Assembly: GCA_964639245.1 (NCBI GenBank) | Contig: CAZXCU010000001.1 | Span: 806,001-870,000 of the forward strand | Reading direction: 5' to 3' | Source: SB15 sp964639245 | Lineage (GTDB): Bacteria; Chloroflexota; Anaerolineae; Aggregatilineales; J027 | DNA: 64,000 bases | In this document: positions 52,151 to 61,561 of the stretch, piece after piece | Numbering within the stretch: the first letter of the stretch is position 1 | How the letters are laid out: each line of letters opens with the position of its first letter | Notes under the pieces: model-generated | The model's database searches: none | What the model saw: only the letters and a program-made list of their open reading frames with translations | What the model was told of the DNA's origin: nothing | Position numbers and translations under genes: made by a program

Positions 52151-53074
52151 ATGGCAGAAGAAAAAAATCCACTGGTGGAAATGATTCGCCGCATTCGGAT
52201 GGATATTTTTGAACGGATGCAGCGCGGCAAATTAAATTATGAACGGGATATGAGTACGCTCCGCAAACATGCGGATATTGCCGAAACCATCAACCAACCC
52301 ATTTTAGTCGGTCAACTGCATGATATGATGGGGATAGTCGAAGAACATACTGGACACTTCGACAGTGCCGCCTTTCATTTTAGTAAAGCCTTTGGTATTT
52401 TTCAGGAACAAAATGATGTCCTCAGAATGGGGCGGGTGCAGAATAATTTAGGCGAATTGTATCGTTTTTCTGCCCGTTATGAATTTGCGATGCTTGCCTA
52501 CACCAATGCCCGTGAGTACATGCGCCAGGCGGAGGATGATCTGGCGCTGGTTGAGTCGAATATGGGCTTAACCCGACTGGCGATGAGTGAATTTGACCGT
52601 GCCGAAAACCACTTTTTGAATGTTATTTCGCTGACGGCTGCCGAGCCTTGGAATCATATCCCTACGCTGATTGAGGCACGACGCGGATTGGCGGAAGTGT
52701 GCCTTGCCCATCAAAATTTTGAGGAAGCATGGCGGCAGGCCAATGAAGCATATCGGTTGGCCTCCGAACGCAACCAGACTCTGTTGTTAGCCGAAGTTAA
52801 TCTGACCCGCGCCCACATTGCAGAGGTGGATTCAACCTCTGCTGAACCCGCCTCGACTTATTATGAATGGAGCCGGGAAGGGTTGCGCGAGCAAAATTCA
52901 CCTTCGGCACTTGCCCGCGCCCTTTTGGACGAAGCCCGTTACCAGCAGCGCCGCCAGCATTTTGAAGAAACAATCCGTTTAGCCAGCGAAGCCTATGGCA
53001 TTTTCCGCAGTTTGGGGTTGGAAGAAGAAGCCAAACTTGCCCAAACCCTGCGCGAAGCCGTTGAACAGCTTTAG
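52151..53074 (+). CDS. TPR-repeat protein
   Basis: 307 residues. From residue ~35 to the end there are about five tetratricopeptide-like helix pairs (GQLHDMMGIVEEHTGHFDSA, GRVQNNLGELYRFSARYEFA and similar). No signal peptide, membrane segment or catalytic domain. It is a cytosolic scaffold. ATG at 52151 is preferred to a GTG three bases upstream; a clear ribosome binding site is lacking. TPR proteins of this style in Chloroflexota often accompany signalling proteins, and a two-component cluster follows. Confidence 0.85.
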   Translation: MAEEKNPLVEMIRRIRMDIFERMQRGKLNYERDMSTLRKHADIAETINQPILVGQLHDMMGIVEEHTGHFDSAAFHFSKAFGIFQEQNDVLRMGRVQNNLGELYRFSARYEFAMLAYTNAREYMRQAEDDLALVESNMGLTRLAMSEFDRAENHFLNVISLTAAEPWNHIPTLIEARRGLAEVCLAHQNFEEAWRQANEAYRLASERNQTLLLAEVNLTRAHIAEVDSTSAEPASTYYEWSREGLREQNSPSALARALLDEARYQQRRQHFEETIRLASEAYGIFRSLGLEEEAKLAQTLREAVEQL

Positions 53075-53253
53075 CTAACTTGCGTTCGACCCAAAATTTG
53101 TAATAGGGCAGATTAAAAAGTTGGCGGCGAGAATCGTCCCCTTTTATTCTGCCTGTGTTAATGTACACCTTGATGATGGCTGAAAATGAGGCACACATCT
53201 TGCAAACTCGTCATTTTCAGACTCACGCGAACTTATCTTCTTGAAATTTGTAC

Positions 53254-53284
53254 CCCCACCAACCTCCCCCGTAAACAGGGGAGG
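53254..53284. repeat. GC-rich palindromic element
   Basis: CCCCACCAACCTCCCC followed by CGTAAACA and GGGGAGG; stem CCTCCCC (53263-53269) with GGGGAGG (53278-53284). It closely matches the first hairpin of the copy at 13129, including the TAAACAGGG loop. It lies between the convergent TPR and receiver genes; the rest of the 252-base gap holds nothing recognisable. Confidence 0.65.
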
Positions 53285-53326
53285 CTAAAAAGCGCTTGAT
53301 TATACGGAGGCTTATTACGTTGCCCG

Positions 53327-53695
53327 TTAGCTAAAAATCAAATCATCCACCGCGCCCAAAAACAGGGTACGATTCAAGGGTTTGGGGAAATAGGCATCAA
53401 AACCACTGCCCAGCGCTTCATGACGGAGTTCGGGGGTATGAAACGCTGTCACCGCAATACAGGGGGTTTGGTTGTGTTTGGCATCTTCGCGGATGGCGCT
53501 GACCAGTTGAAAACCGTCCAAACCCGGCAACGCAAGGTCAATAATAATGCCGCTATAGGCTTGGTTCTTCAAAAAATCGAGTGCGTCTTCTGCACTGGCG
53601 GCAATTTCTACTTCGACATTGGCTTCGCGCAGCATCCGCGCCACCACTTCTTGCCCGTCCGGGTCATCTTCGACAATCAGAATCGGATCATTCAT
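53327..53695 (-). CDS. Stand-alone response regulator receiver 2
   Basis: 122 residues, single CheY-like domain. D10/D11 form the acidic pocket, D53 (IIIDLALPG) is the phospho-acceptor, and Thr (AVTAFH) and Lys (YFPKPL) complete the site. No output domain. Third gene of the histidine kinase operon, 13 bases after the first receiver gene. Confidence 0.92.
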   Translation of the reverse strand: MNDPILIVEDDPDGQEVVARMLREANVEVEIAASAEDALDFLKNQAYSGIIIDLALPGLDGFQLVSAIREDAKHNQTPCIAVTAFHTPELRHEALGSGFDAYFPKPLNRTLFLGAVDDLIFS

Positions 53696-53708
53696 TGCAT
53701 ATTCTTCC

Positions 53709-54137
53709 TCAAGCGTAAGCCTCTAAAAGCGGCGTAAGTTCTGGTACAGTTGCCAACATTGCAATCAACTGGTGAATAAACCGTGGCGGGTCAAGGGGTT
53801 TAGCAATGTAGTTCAAAAACCCCGCGTTTAGCACCCGTTCGCGGTCTCCCGGCATGGCGTGGGCGGTAAAAGCGATGACAGGGATCTTGGCAGTTTCAGC
53901 ATTTTGCCGTGTCCGGTACAAAAATTCCCAACCGTCTACTTCTGGCATAGACAAATCGCAAAGGATAAAACGGGGCTTAATTTGCGCCAGTTTTTCTAAG
54001 GCATCCTTGCCATTGTTCGCCGCGATAGCCGTTGCCCCGGCAATTTTGAGGAGGCGCATCGCTACCTCCAGATTGTCCTTTTCATCATCCACCACCAGAA
54101 CGTCCCATTGAATAAATGCGCGTGGAATTGGCAGCAT
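53709..54137 (-). CDS. Stand-alone response regulator receiver 1
   Basis: 142 residues, one receiver domain with D17/D18, phospho-acceptor D61 (ILCDLSMPEVDGW), Thr in AFTAHAM and Lys in IAKPLD. No output domain. It starts three bases after the kinase stop. Likely receives phosphate from that kinase and passes it by contact or on to the second receiver. Confidence 0.92.
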   Translation of the reverse strand: MLPIPRAFIQWDVLVVDDEKDNLEVAMRLLKIAGATAIAANNGKDALEKLAQIKPRFILCDLSMPEVDGWEFLYRTRQNAETAKIPVIAFTAHAMPGDRERVLNAGFLNYIAKPLDPPRFIHQLIAMLATVPELTPLLEAYA

Positions 54138-54140
54138 GGG

Positions 54141-56063
54141 TTACACCTCCAGTGCGGGTTTAAGTTGTTTATTCCCAAACAAGCGTTGTTTTTCTTTATG
54201 GGGAGATTGCGCCTCATAGGCCGGCAGATTCATGGGAAGTTCCACCAGAAAACTGCTACCTTTGCCGACTTCGCTCGATAAACTAATCGTCCCATCCATC
54301 AGCAACACCAAACGCCGTACAATCGCCAAACCCAACCCCGCCCCTTGCTTTTGACGCGAAGTGGAAGGGTCAACTTGGAAGAAATCGTCAAAAATCAAAT
54401 GTTGCTTGGCTTGGGGAATCCCGATGCCAGTATCGCTCACTTTGATGTGCAGGCGTTCCCCGAAATGGCGCATTTCCAGCACAACTTTGCCTTTTTCGGT
54501 GAATTTAATCGCGTTGTTGACCAGATTGAGCATGATTTGGGTGAGGCGATCTTCGTCGTGCAGGATGGTTTCGGGCAAATTTTCATCCATTTTTAATTCA
54601 AGGGTTAAGCCCTTTTCCTGCGCGAGCAATTTCATGTCGTTATAAACCGAGGCTGCCACAAAACGCGGCATCACCTTGCTCGGTACGATTTCTAAGCCAC
54701 CAGTGGCAATCCGCGAGAGGTCAAGAATATTGTTGATGAGGTTTAACAAGCGCTGACTGTTGGCAAGAATGCGCTGTACCATGTGCATGTTGTCGTCATC
54801 CAACTGCCCACTGTAAATGACCAGATGCAAAAACCCGATCATCGCGTTCAAGGGAGTCCGCAGTTCATGGCTCATGGTCGCCAAAAACAAATCTTTCATG
54901 CGGGTGGCTTCGACTGCTTCGCGCCGCGCCAGTTCAATTTCTTTGATGTTCTGCTGCTGTTTTTGCGCCATCTGGTTAAAGGCCAGCGCCAATTGCCCGA
55001 TTTCGTCCTGCGAGGTTGTCTGAATCCGATAATCCAGTTGCCCCGCCCCGAAGCGGTCTGCACCCATTTTGAGTTGTTCCACCGATTTAACGATGGTTCG
55101 CCCGATGGAGGTTGCCGCCGCAAAACCGACCATCAACCCGATCAGAATGAGCGCGATGACCAGCAGTTGTGTATTGCTGATGGTGCTTTTGGCTGCATTA
55201 ATCGAACTTGCCAGCGCTCGCGCATTTTCGACATGCAATTCTTCTTCAAAAACTTCATCCAATTGGGTGTCAATATCGCTAAAGGCCTGTGTTTTGCTGT
55301 TAAGCTGGTCTTCAAAATCCAACACCATTGGCACATCAGTTTCCATCTGGGTCAGCAAGGTGCCGAGCGTGGCAAGATGTTGTTTGTCCTCCGATGCCAG
55401 GGGCGCACTTTCCAATTGGGTGAGAAGCGAACGCGATTCTTGCAAATTTTGAATGGTTTCTTCTCTGGCAAGTTCGCTTGGTCTCAGCAGATAATTGCTT
55501 ACCCAAAGATTGACTTCATCCAGATGAATGAGTAAAGCCTGCATCTGGATAAGCAGCGCTAATTCATCGGGTGTGCTGGTGGTCACATCGGGGGTGAATA
55601 ACAATTCCTCTTCCAGAATTTCATCCATCTCGCTATGGTTCGCCGTAATTCTTTCGAGCAGGATGCTTTGGGTTTCAGCATCTGTGATTAGCCCACCGCC
55701 GAGCAGATAGTAGCTATCATATGCGACAATGATTTCGCTGGCTAAGTCTTTTTCCTGTTCCGTTTGTGCAAGTTCAGCATATTCGTCTATCGCCTCACGA
55801 ATTTCTGTATCAATTTCCTCGACTGTCTCTTCATCGCTAGCAACACGGCTATCCAGAAATTCAAAAACAGTGATCCCTAACTCATCAATTGCCACTTCCA
55901 TCTCAAAGCCGGCAGCAGAAATTGGTTCGTTGACTTCCGTCACTTGCGCTACATCGTCGGACACATTGTTCATCAAAAACACGATGACTCCCCCGATAAG
56001 CGCCGTGATGAGAATCAAAATCCCAAATCCGGTAAGCAGTTTTTGTCCGAGCGTAAATTTCAT
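54141..56063 (-). CDS. Sensor histidine kinase with long helical outer domain
   Basis: 640 residues. Membrane helix 1 (~8-30), an acidic, all-helical outer region of about 260 residues, membrane helix 2 (~297-318), HAMP (SVEQLKMGADRFGAGQLDYRIQ), HisKA with MSHELRTPLNAMIG (His around residue 400) and HATPase_c with NLVNNAIKF, DTGIGIP and GAGLGLAI. The outer region resembles the helical bundles of chemoreceptors. AGGAAG lies upstream of the ATG at 56063. It forms an operon with two separate receivers rather than one fused output regulator. Confidence 0.92.
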   Translation of the reverse strand: MKFTLGQKLLTGFGILILITALIGGVIVFLMNNVSDDVAQVTEVNEPISAAGFEMEVAIDELGITVFEFLDSRVASDEETVEEIDTEIREAIDEYAELAQTEQEKDLASEIIVAYDSYYLLGGGLITDAETQSILLERITANHSEMDEILEEELLFTPDVTTSTPDELALLIQMQALLIHLDEVNLWVSNYLLRPSELAREETIQNLQESRSLLTQLESAPLASEDKQHLATLGTLLTQMETDVPMVLDFEDQLNSKTQAFSDIDTQLDEVFEEELHVENARALASSINAAKSTISNTQLLVIALILIGLMVGFAAATSIGRTIVKSVEQLKMGADRFGAGQLDYRIQTTSQDEIGQLALAFNQMAQKQQQNIKEIELARREAVEATRMKDLFLATMSHELRTPLNAMIGFLHLVIYSGQLDDDNMHMVQRILANSQRLLNLINNILDLSRIATGGLEIVPSKVMPRFVAASVYNDMKLLAQEKGLTLELKMDENLPETILHDEDRLTQIMLNLVNNAIKFTEKGKVVLEMRHFGERLHIKVSDTGIGIPQAKQHLIFDDFFQVDPSTSRQKQGAGLGLAIVRRLVLLMDGTISLSSEVGKGSSFLVELPMNLPAYEAQSPHKEKQRLFGNKQLKPALEV

Positions 56064-56414
56064 TTTTATACTTCCTTATGCTCCCTGGTTGCTTTGTCGT
56101 TGACTAGGTAAAAATTGCAATAATCCACTTAATAAGCTATTTTATTAAACATTTTGCTTGTCTGGTAAGAATACCATACATTAAAATTAGATGAGAAGAA
56201 TTTTTTATGAAAAAACCCGCTCCCATGTTTTCAGATTAGTCAAAAATTGCAACCTGTGTAACAGCCACATAGCCAGTCTCGGACTGGTCAGGTGACTAGT
56301 TTACCCACCAAACCTCACCTAAAACTCCTGTGTTGTGTCAGGTAGCACGATTAGCAAGGGGTGGGTAAAATCCATTTAACTTAAAACCGTTTAGCCGAAA
56401 GGTTTTTTACCGCT
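56064..56414. other. 351-base gap with structured leader upstream of the EF-G-like gene
   Basis: No gene found. It holds the kinase promoter region on one side and a leader for the EF-G-like gene on the other. Inverted repeats are CCAGTC-TCG-GACTGG (56273-56287), TTTACCCACC (56300-56309) with GGTGGGTAAA (56360-56369), and AAAACC (56383-56388) with GGTTTT (56401-56406), the last covering the AAAGG ribosome binding site. A TAAAAT at 56366-56371 could be a -10 box. Confidence 0.55.
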
Positions 56415-58490
56415 ATGAAGGTTTATGACGCTTCAAATATTCGCAACGTCGCTTTAGCTGGGCATCAGAGCAGTGGCAAAACCAGCCTCGTTGAAGCGCT
56501 GTTGTTTACCGCCGGCATCACCAAACGGATGGGAAGGGTCGAAGAAGGCAACACCGCCGCTGACTTTGACGATGAAGAACGCGAACGCCAGATGAGCATT
56601 AGCACCGCCGTTGTCCCCGTCGAAATTGACGACGTAAAAATAAATTTATTAGACACGCCCGGTTTTACTGATTTTCAAGGGGATGTGCGCCAAGCTGTGC
56701 GTGTCTGTGATGCAGTCGCGGTGGTGGTGGATGCTGTTTCCGGGCCAGAAGTCGGTACGGAACTGGCCTTCCAAGCCGCCGATGCTTTTAACCAACCCAT
56801 TATTTTAATTATCAACAAAATGGATCGGGACAACGCCAATTATCAGCGCACCTTAGAGGCTGTCCGCGAACGTTTCCCGGATCATAAGTTTGTACCGATT
56901 ATGCTGCCGATTGGCGAACAGGCCAATTTTAAAGGCGTGGTCAATGTGCTGACCAAAAAAGCCTACTATAACGAAGGTAAAGAACGCAGCGATTTACCAT
57001 CTGATTTACAAGCCCAAGTGGACGAAGCGCATGTTTTTCTGGCTGAAGCCGCTGCCGAAGCCAAGGACGAATTGATGGAAAAATATTTTTCCGAAGGTGA
57101 TTTGTCCTTTGAGGAAATCCGCGATGGGATGCGAATTGCCGCACGGGAAGCCAACCTCAAGAGTATTCCTGTTTTTGTGACCAGCGCCCTACAAAATATC
57201 GGGACATATCCTATTTTAGAAGCCATGACCGTCTATGTTTCTCCGGCTGAAAATCGGCGGGCGGCGTGGCACGAAAAAGATGGTCAAGAATATGAATATT
57301 TGTTGCCGCCCCAGAGCAAAGACGGGCCATTGGCGGGCTACATTTTCAAGGAATATACCGATAAATTTGGCACGGTGACCTATTTCCGCCTGTTCTCTGG
57401 CACGCTCAAATCTAACGACAACGTGTATATTTCCACCCGCGATACCAGCGAACGCTTCGGGCAGCTCATGTTGATGCGCGGCAAAGAACAAATTCAGGTC
57501 AATGAAATCCACGCGGGTGATATTGGCGCAGTGGCAAAACTCAAAGAAGCGCATGTGGGCGATACGATTACCTCATCAGGCAACCGTAAAAAATTGCTCA
57601 AGCCTGCGCCGATTGAACCTGTCTATACGGTGTCTGTCCACCCCCGAACCCAGCCAGACAGCGCCAAAATGGGGCCGACTCTGACGGCGCTCTGTCATGC
57701 TGACCCGACTCTGCGCTGGCGACCAGAACCTTCGACGCATGAAACATTGTTGGAAGGTCTGGGCGGGATTCATCTCGAAGTAGCCATTAAACGGGCGGAA
57801 CGGTTGGGCTGCGGGATTGATACCGCCATGCCAAAAGTTCCCTACAAAGAAACCATCACCAAATCGGCGGTGGCTGAATATACTCACAAAAAGCAGTCGG
57901 GTGGGGCAGGCCAATATGGACGGGTCAATTTGCGGGTGGAACCCGCCGACCCCAACGCCGAATTTGAATTTAAGAGCGAAGTCACTGGCGGGGCCGTCTC
58001 CGCGCAGTTCATCGGCTCAACGGAAAAAGGGGTACGTAGCGTCTTGGATAAAGGCGTGATTGCGGGGTATCCCGTCGTCGGGGTGAAAGCCATTATTTAC
58101 GATGGCAAAATGCACGATGTGGACTCCAAAGACATCGCCTTCCAGATTGCCGGGGCGGGCGCGTTTCAAGAAGCCTTCCGCAGTGGCAATCCCACGTTGC
58201 TTGAACCAGTGATGAAGCTCACCATCACCATTCCCGAAGAAAACATGGGCGACATCATCGGCAATATGAGCAGTCGGCGCGGGTCAGTGCAAAGTATGGA
58301 CAGTCTTTTAGGCCGTTCGGTGGTGACGGTGCGCGTTCCCTATTCCGAAGTTTTGCGCTATTCCGACGACTTACGCTCCATGACGAGTGGGCGCGGTGTT
58401 TTTACAATGGAAGTTGACGGCTACGAAAAAATGCCGCCGCACCTTTCCGATGCGATTGTGAAGGCGTACAAAGCCGAAGCCGAAGCGTAA
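56415..58490 (+). CDS. Elongation factor G-like translational GTPase (EF-G2 type)
   Basis: 691 residues. GTPase motifs: P-loop GHQSSGKT (16-23), DTPG (80-83) and NKMD (134-137). Domains II to V of EF-G follow, with the domain IV segment PYKETITKSAVAEYTHKKQSGGAGQYGRV and domain V MGDIIGNMSSRRGSVQSMD. The P-loop differs from the AHIDAGKT of the main FusA, so this belongs to the EF-G-like group whose members act in ribosome recycling or of unknown purpose. No str operon genes surround it. AAAGG lies twelve bases before the ATG in a hairpin. Confidence 0.93.
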   Translation: MKVYDASNIRNVALAGHQSSGKTSLVEALLFTAGITKRMGRVEEGNTAADFDDEERERQMSISTAVVPVEIDDVKINLLDTPGFTDFQGDVRQAVRVCDAVAVVVDAVSGPEVGTELAFQAADAFNQPIILIINKMDRDNANYQRTLEAVRERFPDHKFVPIMLPIGEQANFKGVVNVLTKKAYYNEGKERSDLPSDLQAQVDEAHVFLAEAAAEAKDELMEKYFSEGDLSFEEIRDGMRIAAREANLKSIPVFVTSALQNIGTYPILEAMTVYVSPAENRRAAWHEKDGQEYEYLLPPQSKDGPLAGYIFKEYTDKFGTVTYFRLFSGTLKSNDNVYISTRDTSERFGQLMLMRGKEQIQVNEIHAGDIGAVAKLKEAHVGDTITSSGNRKKLLKPAPIEPVYTVSVHPRTQPDSAKMGPTLTALCHADPTLRWRPEPSTHETLLEGLGGIHLEVAIKRAERLGCGIDTAMPKVPYKETITKSAVAEYTHKKQSGGAGQYGRVNLRVEPADPNAEFEFKSEVTGGAVSAQFIGSTEKGVRSVLDKGVIAGYPVVGVKAIIYDGKMHDVDSKDIAFQIAGAGAFQEAFRSGNPTLLEPVMKLTITIPEENMGDIIGNMSSRRGSVQSMDSLLGRSVVTVRVPYSEVLRYSDDLRSMTSGRGVFTMEVDGYEKMPPHLSDAIVKAYKAEAEA

Positions 58491-58507
58491 GTAAAAAACT
58501 ATTGCAT

Positions 58508-58545
58508 AAGGGCGGGGGTTGATTATTGATAGCACCGCCCTTTTT
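58508..58545 (+). terminator. Terminator of the EF-G-like gene
   Basis: AAGGGCGG (58508-58515) and CCGCCCTT (58535-58542) form an eight-base stem followed by TTTTT, 18 bases after the stop codon. Confidence 0.8.
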
Positions 58546-58621
58546 CTTTTCATCTTGGTGACATGGACAAATTTTTGTTCTAAACTATTTAAATGAAAAT
58601 ATTTGCCCACAGGATAACCTC

Positions 58622-58933
58622 ATGAATTCTAACAAAAAAGTTTTGATGGAGACTTTACCTCAGCGGCATAAAGTTATCATTGGGATTAAAAGAACCCTTC
58701 GCAGAATAGAACAGGAAATTATTCTTCATCCTGACGATGATAGTTTTCAAATCGTTGCGAATGAACTTAAAGAAATCCTTGCTCTGGCTGAACATATCAA
58801 CGATGCTTTCTTTATGAGCTATGCCAAAGAATTTGCAGAAAAAATAAAAGAACCTTTGTACCCTTACTCTCTAAAAACATGGTATGAAGATGACTTTAAA
58901 CCCTTCATGGATGAATACAAAAATGAACAATAA
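58622..58933 (+). CDS. Small hypothetical protein
   Basis: 103 residues, soluble, mostly helical, with a charged helix (GIKRTLRRIEQEI) and an aromatic tail (YPYSLKTWYEDDFKPFMDEY). No family recognised. AGGA is seven bases before the ATG. The following gene overlaps by 11 bases, which suggests the two form a functional pair. Confidence 0.65.
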   Translation: MNSNKKVLMETLPQRHKVIIGIKRTLRRIEQEIILHPDDDSFQIVANELKEILALAEHINDAFFMSYAKEFAEKIKEPLYPYSLKTWYEDDFKPFMDEYKNEQ

Positions 58934-59297
58934 GGCAATTATTGGGGTAAGTTTTTTAGTGGGAGTGCTAGGCGGCTATGCGTGGGCGCAGCATCGTATC
59001 ATTACACTGCGGGATACCCTAGACGAACTTCGCCAGCCTCCGTTGAAAATTACGCCAGAAGATAAATGGAAAAACTACAAGCCAACCGCCCATGATGAGT
59101 ACACCTTGACCAAAGCCAAACGCGATTGGTTTTCGACAATTCTAGCCAAATACATTGCACCCTACGTGGATAAAAACGTTTCAACCTTGCTTATTGAAGA
59201 ACTTATTATGCCTGTTGAAGATCGCCTCATTGAACTGGAATCCCAACAAGAAGCTCTTTTCTTACAAAAAATGCCCTCTTCACGTTTAGATGACTAA
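58923..59297 (+). CDS. Small membrane-anchored hypothetical protein
   Basis: 124 residues. One N-terminal membrane helix (AIIGVSFLVGVLGGYAWA), then a soluble helical part of ~100 residues. No family recognised. The ATG at 58923 lies inside the end of the previous gene, so translation is coupled. The two are co-expressed and possibly partners. Confidence 0.65.
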   Translation: MNNKAIIGVSFLVGVLGGYAWAQHRIITLRDTLDELRQPPLKITPEDKWKNYKPTAHDEYTLTKAKRDWFSTILAKYIAPYVDKNVSTLLIEELIMPVEDRLIELESQQEALFLQKMPSSRLDD

Positions 59298-59404
59298 ATG
59301 AGGCCAAGTGCTTATCATCTAAGCGTCATCTCTCTGAAATTTTTCCGTCCAGCGAAGTCTCCTTTTTTCCGCTATTTTTAGAGGGAACAAGGAGACTTAT
59401 CCCA

Positions 59405-61459
59405 ATGACCAAACATTTCGGGCTGCTTTTGCCCTTTCTATTTTTACCGATTCTCTTTCTCCTGCCTGTCTCGGCTGTTCCGTCGGCCCAATTCCCTACA
59501 GGCACAGTGACGGTGGTATATCCCGAAACAGCTACAGCGACTAGCACGCCCACCTTTCCCCCAACGCTTACAGCAACCCCTCCCGCCCCCAGTTTTGAGG
59601 TTCCGATTGCCGCCCCTGTTTTTTCAAACCGCTATGAGCAAGATATTCACTCTTTTGCATGGAGTCCCGATGGCAAACTGTTGGCTGTCGCTCATGGAAG
59701 AGAAGATATTGAGCGTAACGATGGCTGGCTTATCCGCAGTAACGTGGAGGTCTGGAATTTAGAACAAACACGTATACAAACAAGCTACGCCGCAGATTTA
59801 CGAAGTTTCTCTTACCCGCTATTTTTCACAACGGACAGCCGTGTCATTGTCCACTCCACCGATTTCGGGGAAGTCCAAGGCTATGATGCTCAAACGGGTG
59901 GAAGAATTTACGCGATTTTTTTGAATGAAGATGCCTATACGCTCTATTTTGCGCCGATGGCCTATGTAGGTAACAAAGCCTTGCTCATTGGCAGCCAAAC
60001 CAAGCCTTTTCCGCTTGATTTGCGGAGTGGCGCAAAATTGTTTGCGACCAACGATCAAATGCGGCCTCCCGATGCCGTCGTTTGGTCACAGGATGGTCTG
60101 TATCTTTTTACATTGGATTATGAAAGTATCAAGGCGTGGGATGGCAAATCCGGTCTGCTGTTGTACGAACTCCCCGAAAATTATCAGATGGTCAAAATCA
60201 GCCCTGATAACCGCCTATTGCTAGAGAGCATTGATGGCCGTGTTCATTTACGGGAAGTGGTAAACGGACAGATTCTGAATGAATTTTCGATCCCGGGACA
60301 AGAAATTTACGCGGGTAGCTGGCATCCCGGCAGTGCCTTTTTTACCACAGGGGGAACTGACGAAGTGATTCTCTGGGGGGTGGATGGAAGCCAGCGGATT
60401 CTGCCCGAAAAATCAATCCGTATGCGTGGTTTTTCGCCGGATGGACGCTACATGCACACCGTAAACATGGCTGAAGAGGAAAGTATCTGGGAGGTAGATT
60501 CGCTGAGTAAGGTTTTTTCTATGCCTTATGGAATGCAGGGGCTTGGATGGTCAAAAGACATGCAATTCTGGCTCGCGGCCTCCAACAATGAAATTTATCT
60601 TTACAACACAGCGACATGGGAACTGGTACAGAAGTGGGCATCTCCTGAAAAATCATATGGACTTAAACTCCCCATTCAATGGAGTCCAAATGGGCAACTG
60701 GCAGCTGTGTCATGGGGGGATCGTTATGTGGAAATTTTTTCGCTCACAAACACCCTAGATTTAAGTGCTGCACCCACCGCCACCCCGTCTGCGACCAGCA
60801 CGATCACGCCGATTCCAAGCAGCACCCCAACCCCAACATCCACTTATACCCCGACCCCTACGGCGACTCCGCGTTTTCAAACGCTCCTGTTTGATGAAGC
60901 CTTTAACGACAACACCGCTGATTGGGAAACGGCACAGGGAGAAGGCATTTTTTCGGGGATTGTGGAGGGTCGATACATCATCGAACATACCGCCCAGACA
61001 AACGGCTTTGGCTGGTTTGTCGCGCCGGGTTTTACTGACCCGACCCGCGCTCCCATCATTACTGGCGATTTTGAGATGACCGTGAACATCACCCATATCA
61101 CCAGCAGCACGAGCAACTATCGCCTTACCCTCCTTATCGGTGTGCAACCCAATTATAGTGATTACACCCTTATCAACCTGTCCTTGCCAGAAGGCCGTGT
61201 TACAGTGGGTGACTCCGCTGAATTTATTCGCCAAGAGGGATTGATTGCCTCAACTGATTTTGCGGCTCACAACGGCGGACTTTTGGGAGTCTCGGTAGAA
61301 GGCCAAACCTTAACCCTTACACTGGATGGTAGCGCCGTGTTTACCACGCAGCTAGAAAACCTTCCGGCAGGCAGCATCGGCTTCGGTTTAGGCAGTGTAT
61401 CGGACGAAAAAGCAACTGTTCGCGCTGAATTTGACAATTTGCAAATTCGTCTTCCTTAG
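59405..61459 (+). CDS. Secreted WD40-like protein with Thr/Pro linker and C-terminal jelly-roll domain
   Basis: 684 residues. A signal peptide (to about residue 25) is followed by a short Thr/Pro stretch, a WD40-like propeller (~65-455; HSFAWSPDGKLLAVAH, VVWSQDGLYLFTLD, PIQWSPNGQLAAVSW), a linker of Thr-Pro repeats (~460-490) and a C-terminal lectin-like domain of ~190 residues (DWETAQGEGIFSGIVEGRY). The layout is of a surface protein that binds partners through the propeller and glycan through the tail. AAGGAG lies about 12 bases before the ATG. It ends just before a palindromic repeat. Confidence 0.85.
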   Translation: MTKHFGLLLPFLFLPILFLLPVSAVPSAQFPTGTVTVVYPETATATSTPTFPPTLTATPPAPSFEVPIAAPVFSNRYEQDIHSFAWSPDGKLLAVAHGREDIERNDGWLIRSNVEVWNLEQTRIQTSYAADLRSFSYPLFFTTDSRVIVHSTDFGEVQGYDAQTGGRIYAIFLNEDAYTLYFAPMAYVGNKALLIGSQTKPFPLDLRSGAKLFATNDQMRPPDAVVWSQDGLYLFTLDYESIKAWDGKSGLLLYELPENYQMVKISPDNRLLLESIDGRVHLREVVNGQILNEFSIPGQEIYAGSWHPGSAFFTTGGTDEVILWGVDGSQRILPEKSIRMRGFSPDGRYMHTVNMAEEESIWEVDSLSKVFSMPYGMQGLGWSKDMQFWLAASNNEIYLYNTATWELVQKWASPEKSYGLKLPIQWSPNGQLAAVSWGDRYVEIFSLTNTLDLSAAPTATPSATSTITPIPSSTPTPTSTYTPTPTATPRFQTLLFDEAFNDNTADWETAQGEGIFSGIVEGRYIIEHTAQTNGFGWFVAPGFTDPTRAPIITGDFEMTVNITHITSSTSNYRLTLLIGVQPNYSDYTLINLSLPEGRVTVGDSAEFIRQEGLIASTDFAAHNGGLLGVSVEGQTLTLTLDGSAVFTTQLENLPAGSIGFGLGSVSDEKATVRAEFDNLQIRLP

Positions 61460-61497
61460 ATGAGGGCGGTCATGTTTCTTACGTAATGTGAAAAAAT

Positions 61498-61550
61498 GCC
61501 CCTCCCCAAAACATTGGGGAGGGATTGAGGGTGGGGATTTTCCCGCATTG
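61498..61550. repeat. GC-rich palindromic element acting as bidirectional terminator
   Basis: CCCTCCCC (61500-61507), loop AAAACATT, GGGGAGGG (61516-61523), then TTGAGGGTGGGGATTTTCC. It lies between the convergent WD40 and L,D-transpeptidase genes and matches the repeat family at 13129, 20719, 38980 and 53254. Confidence 0.65.
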
Positions 61551-61561
61551 CGTAAGGTGAC

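Noticed and set aside
54783..55535. 250-codon open frame antisense to the histidine kinase gene
   Set aside because: It is the mirror of a well-supported kinase gene and has no family resemblance.
60765..60870. Short repeats in the WD40-like gene as a CRISPR or satellite candidate
   Set aside because: They encode a Thr-Pro linker in frame; no regular repeat-spacer structure exists.
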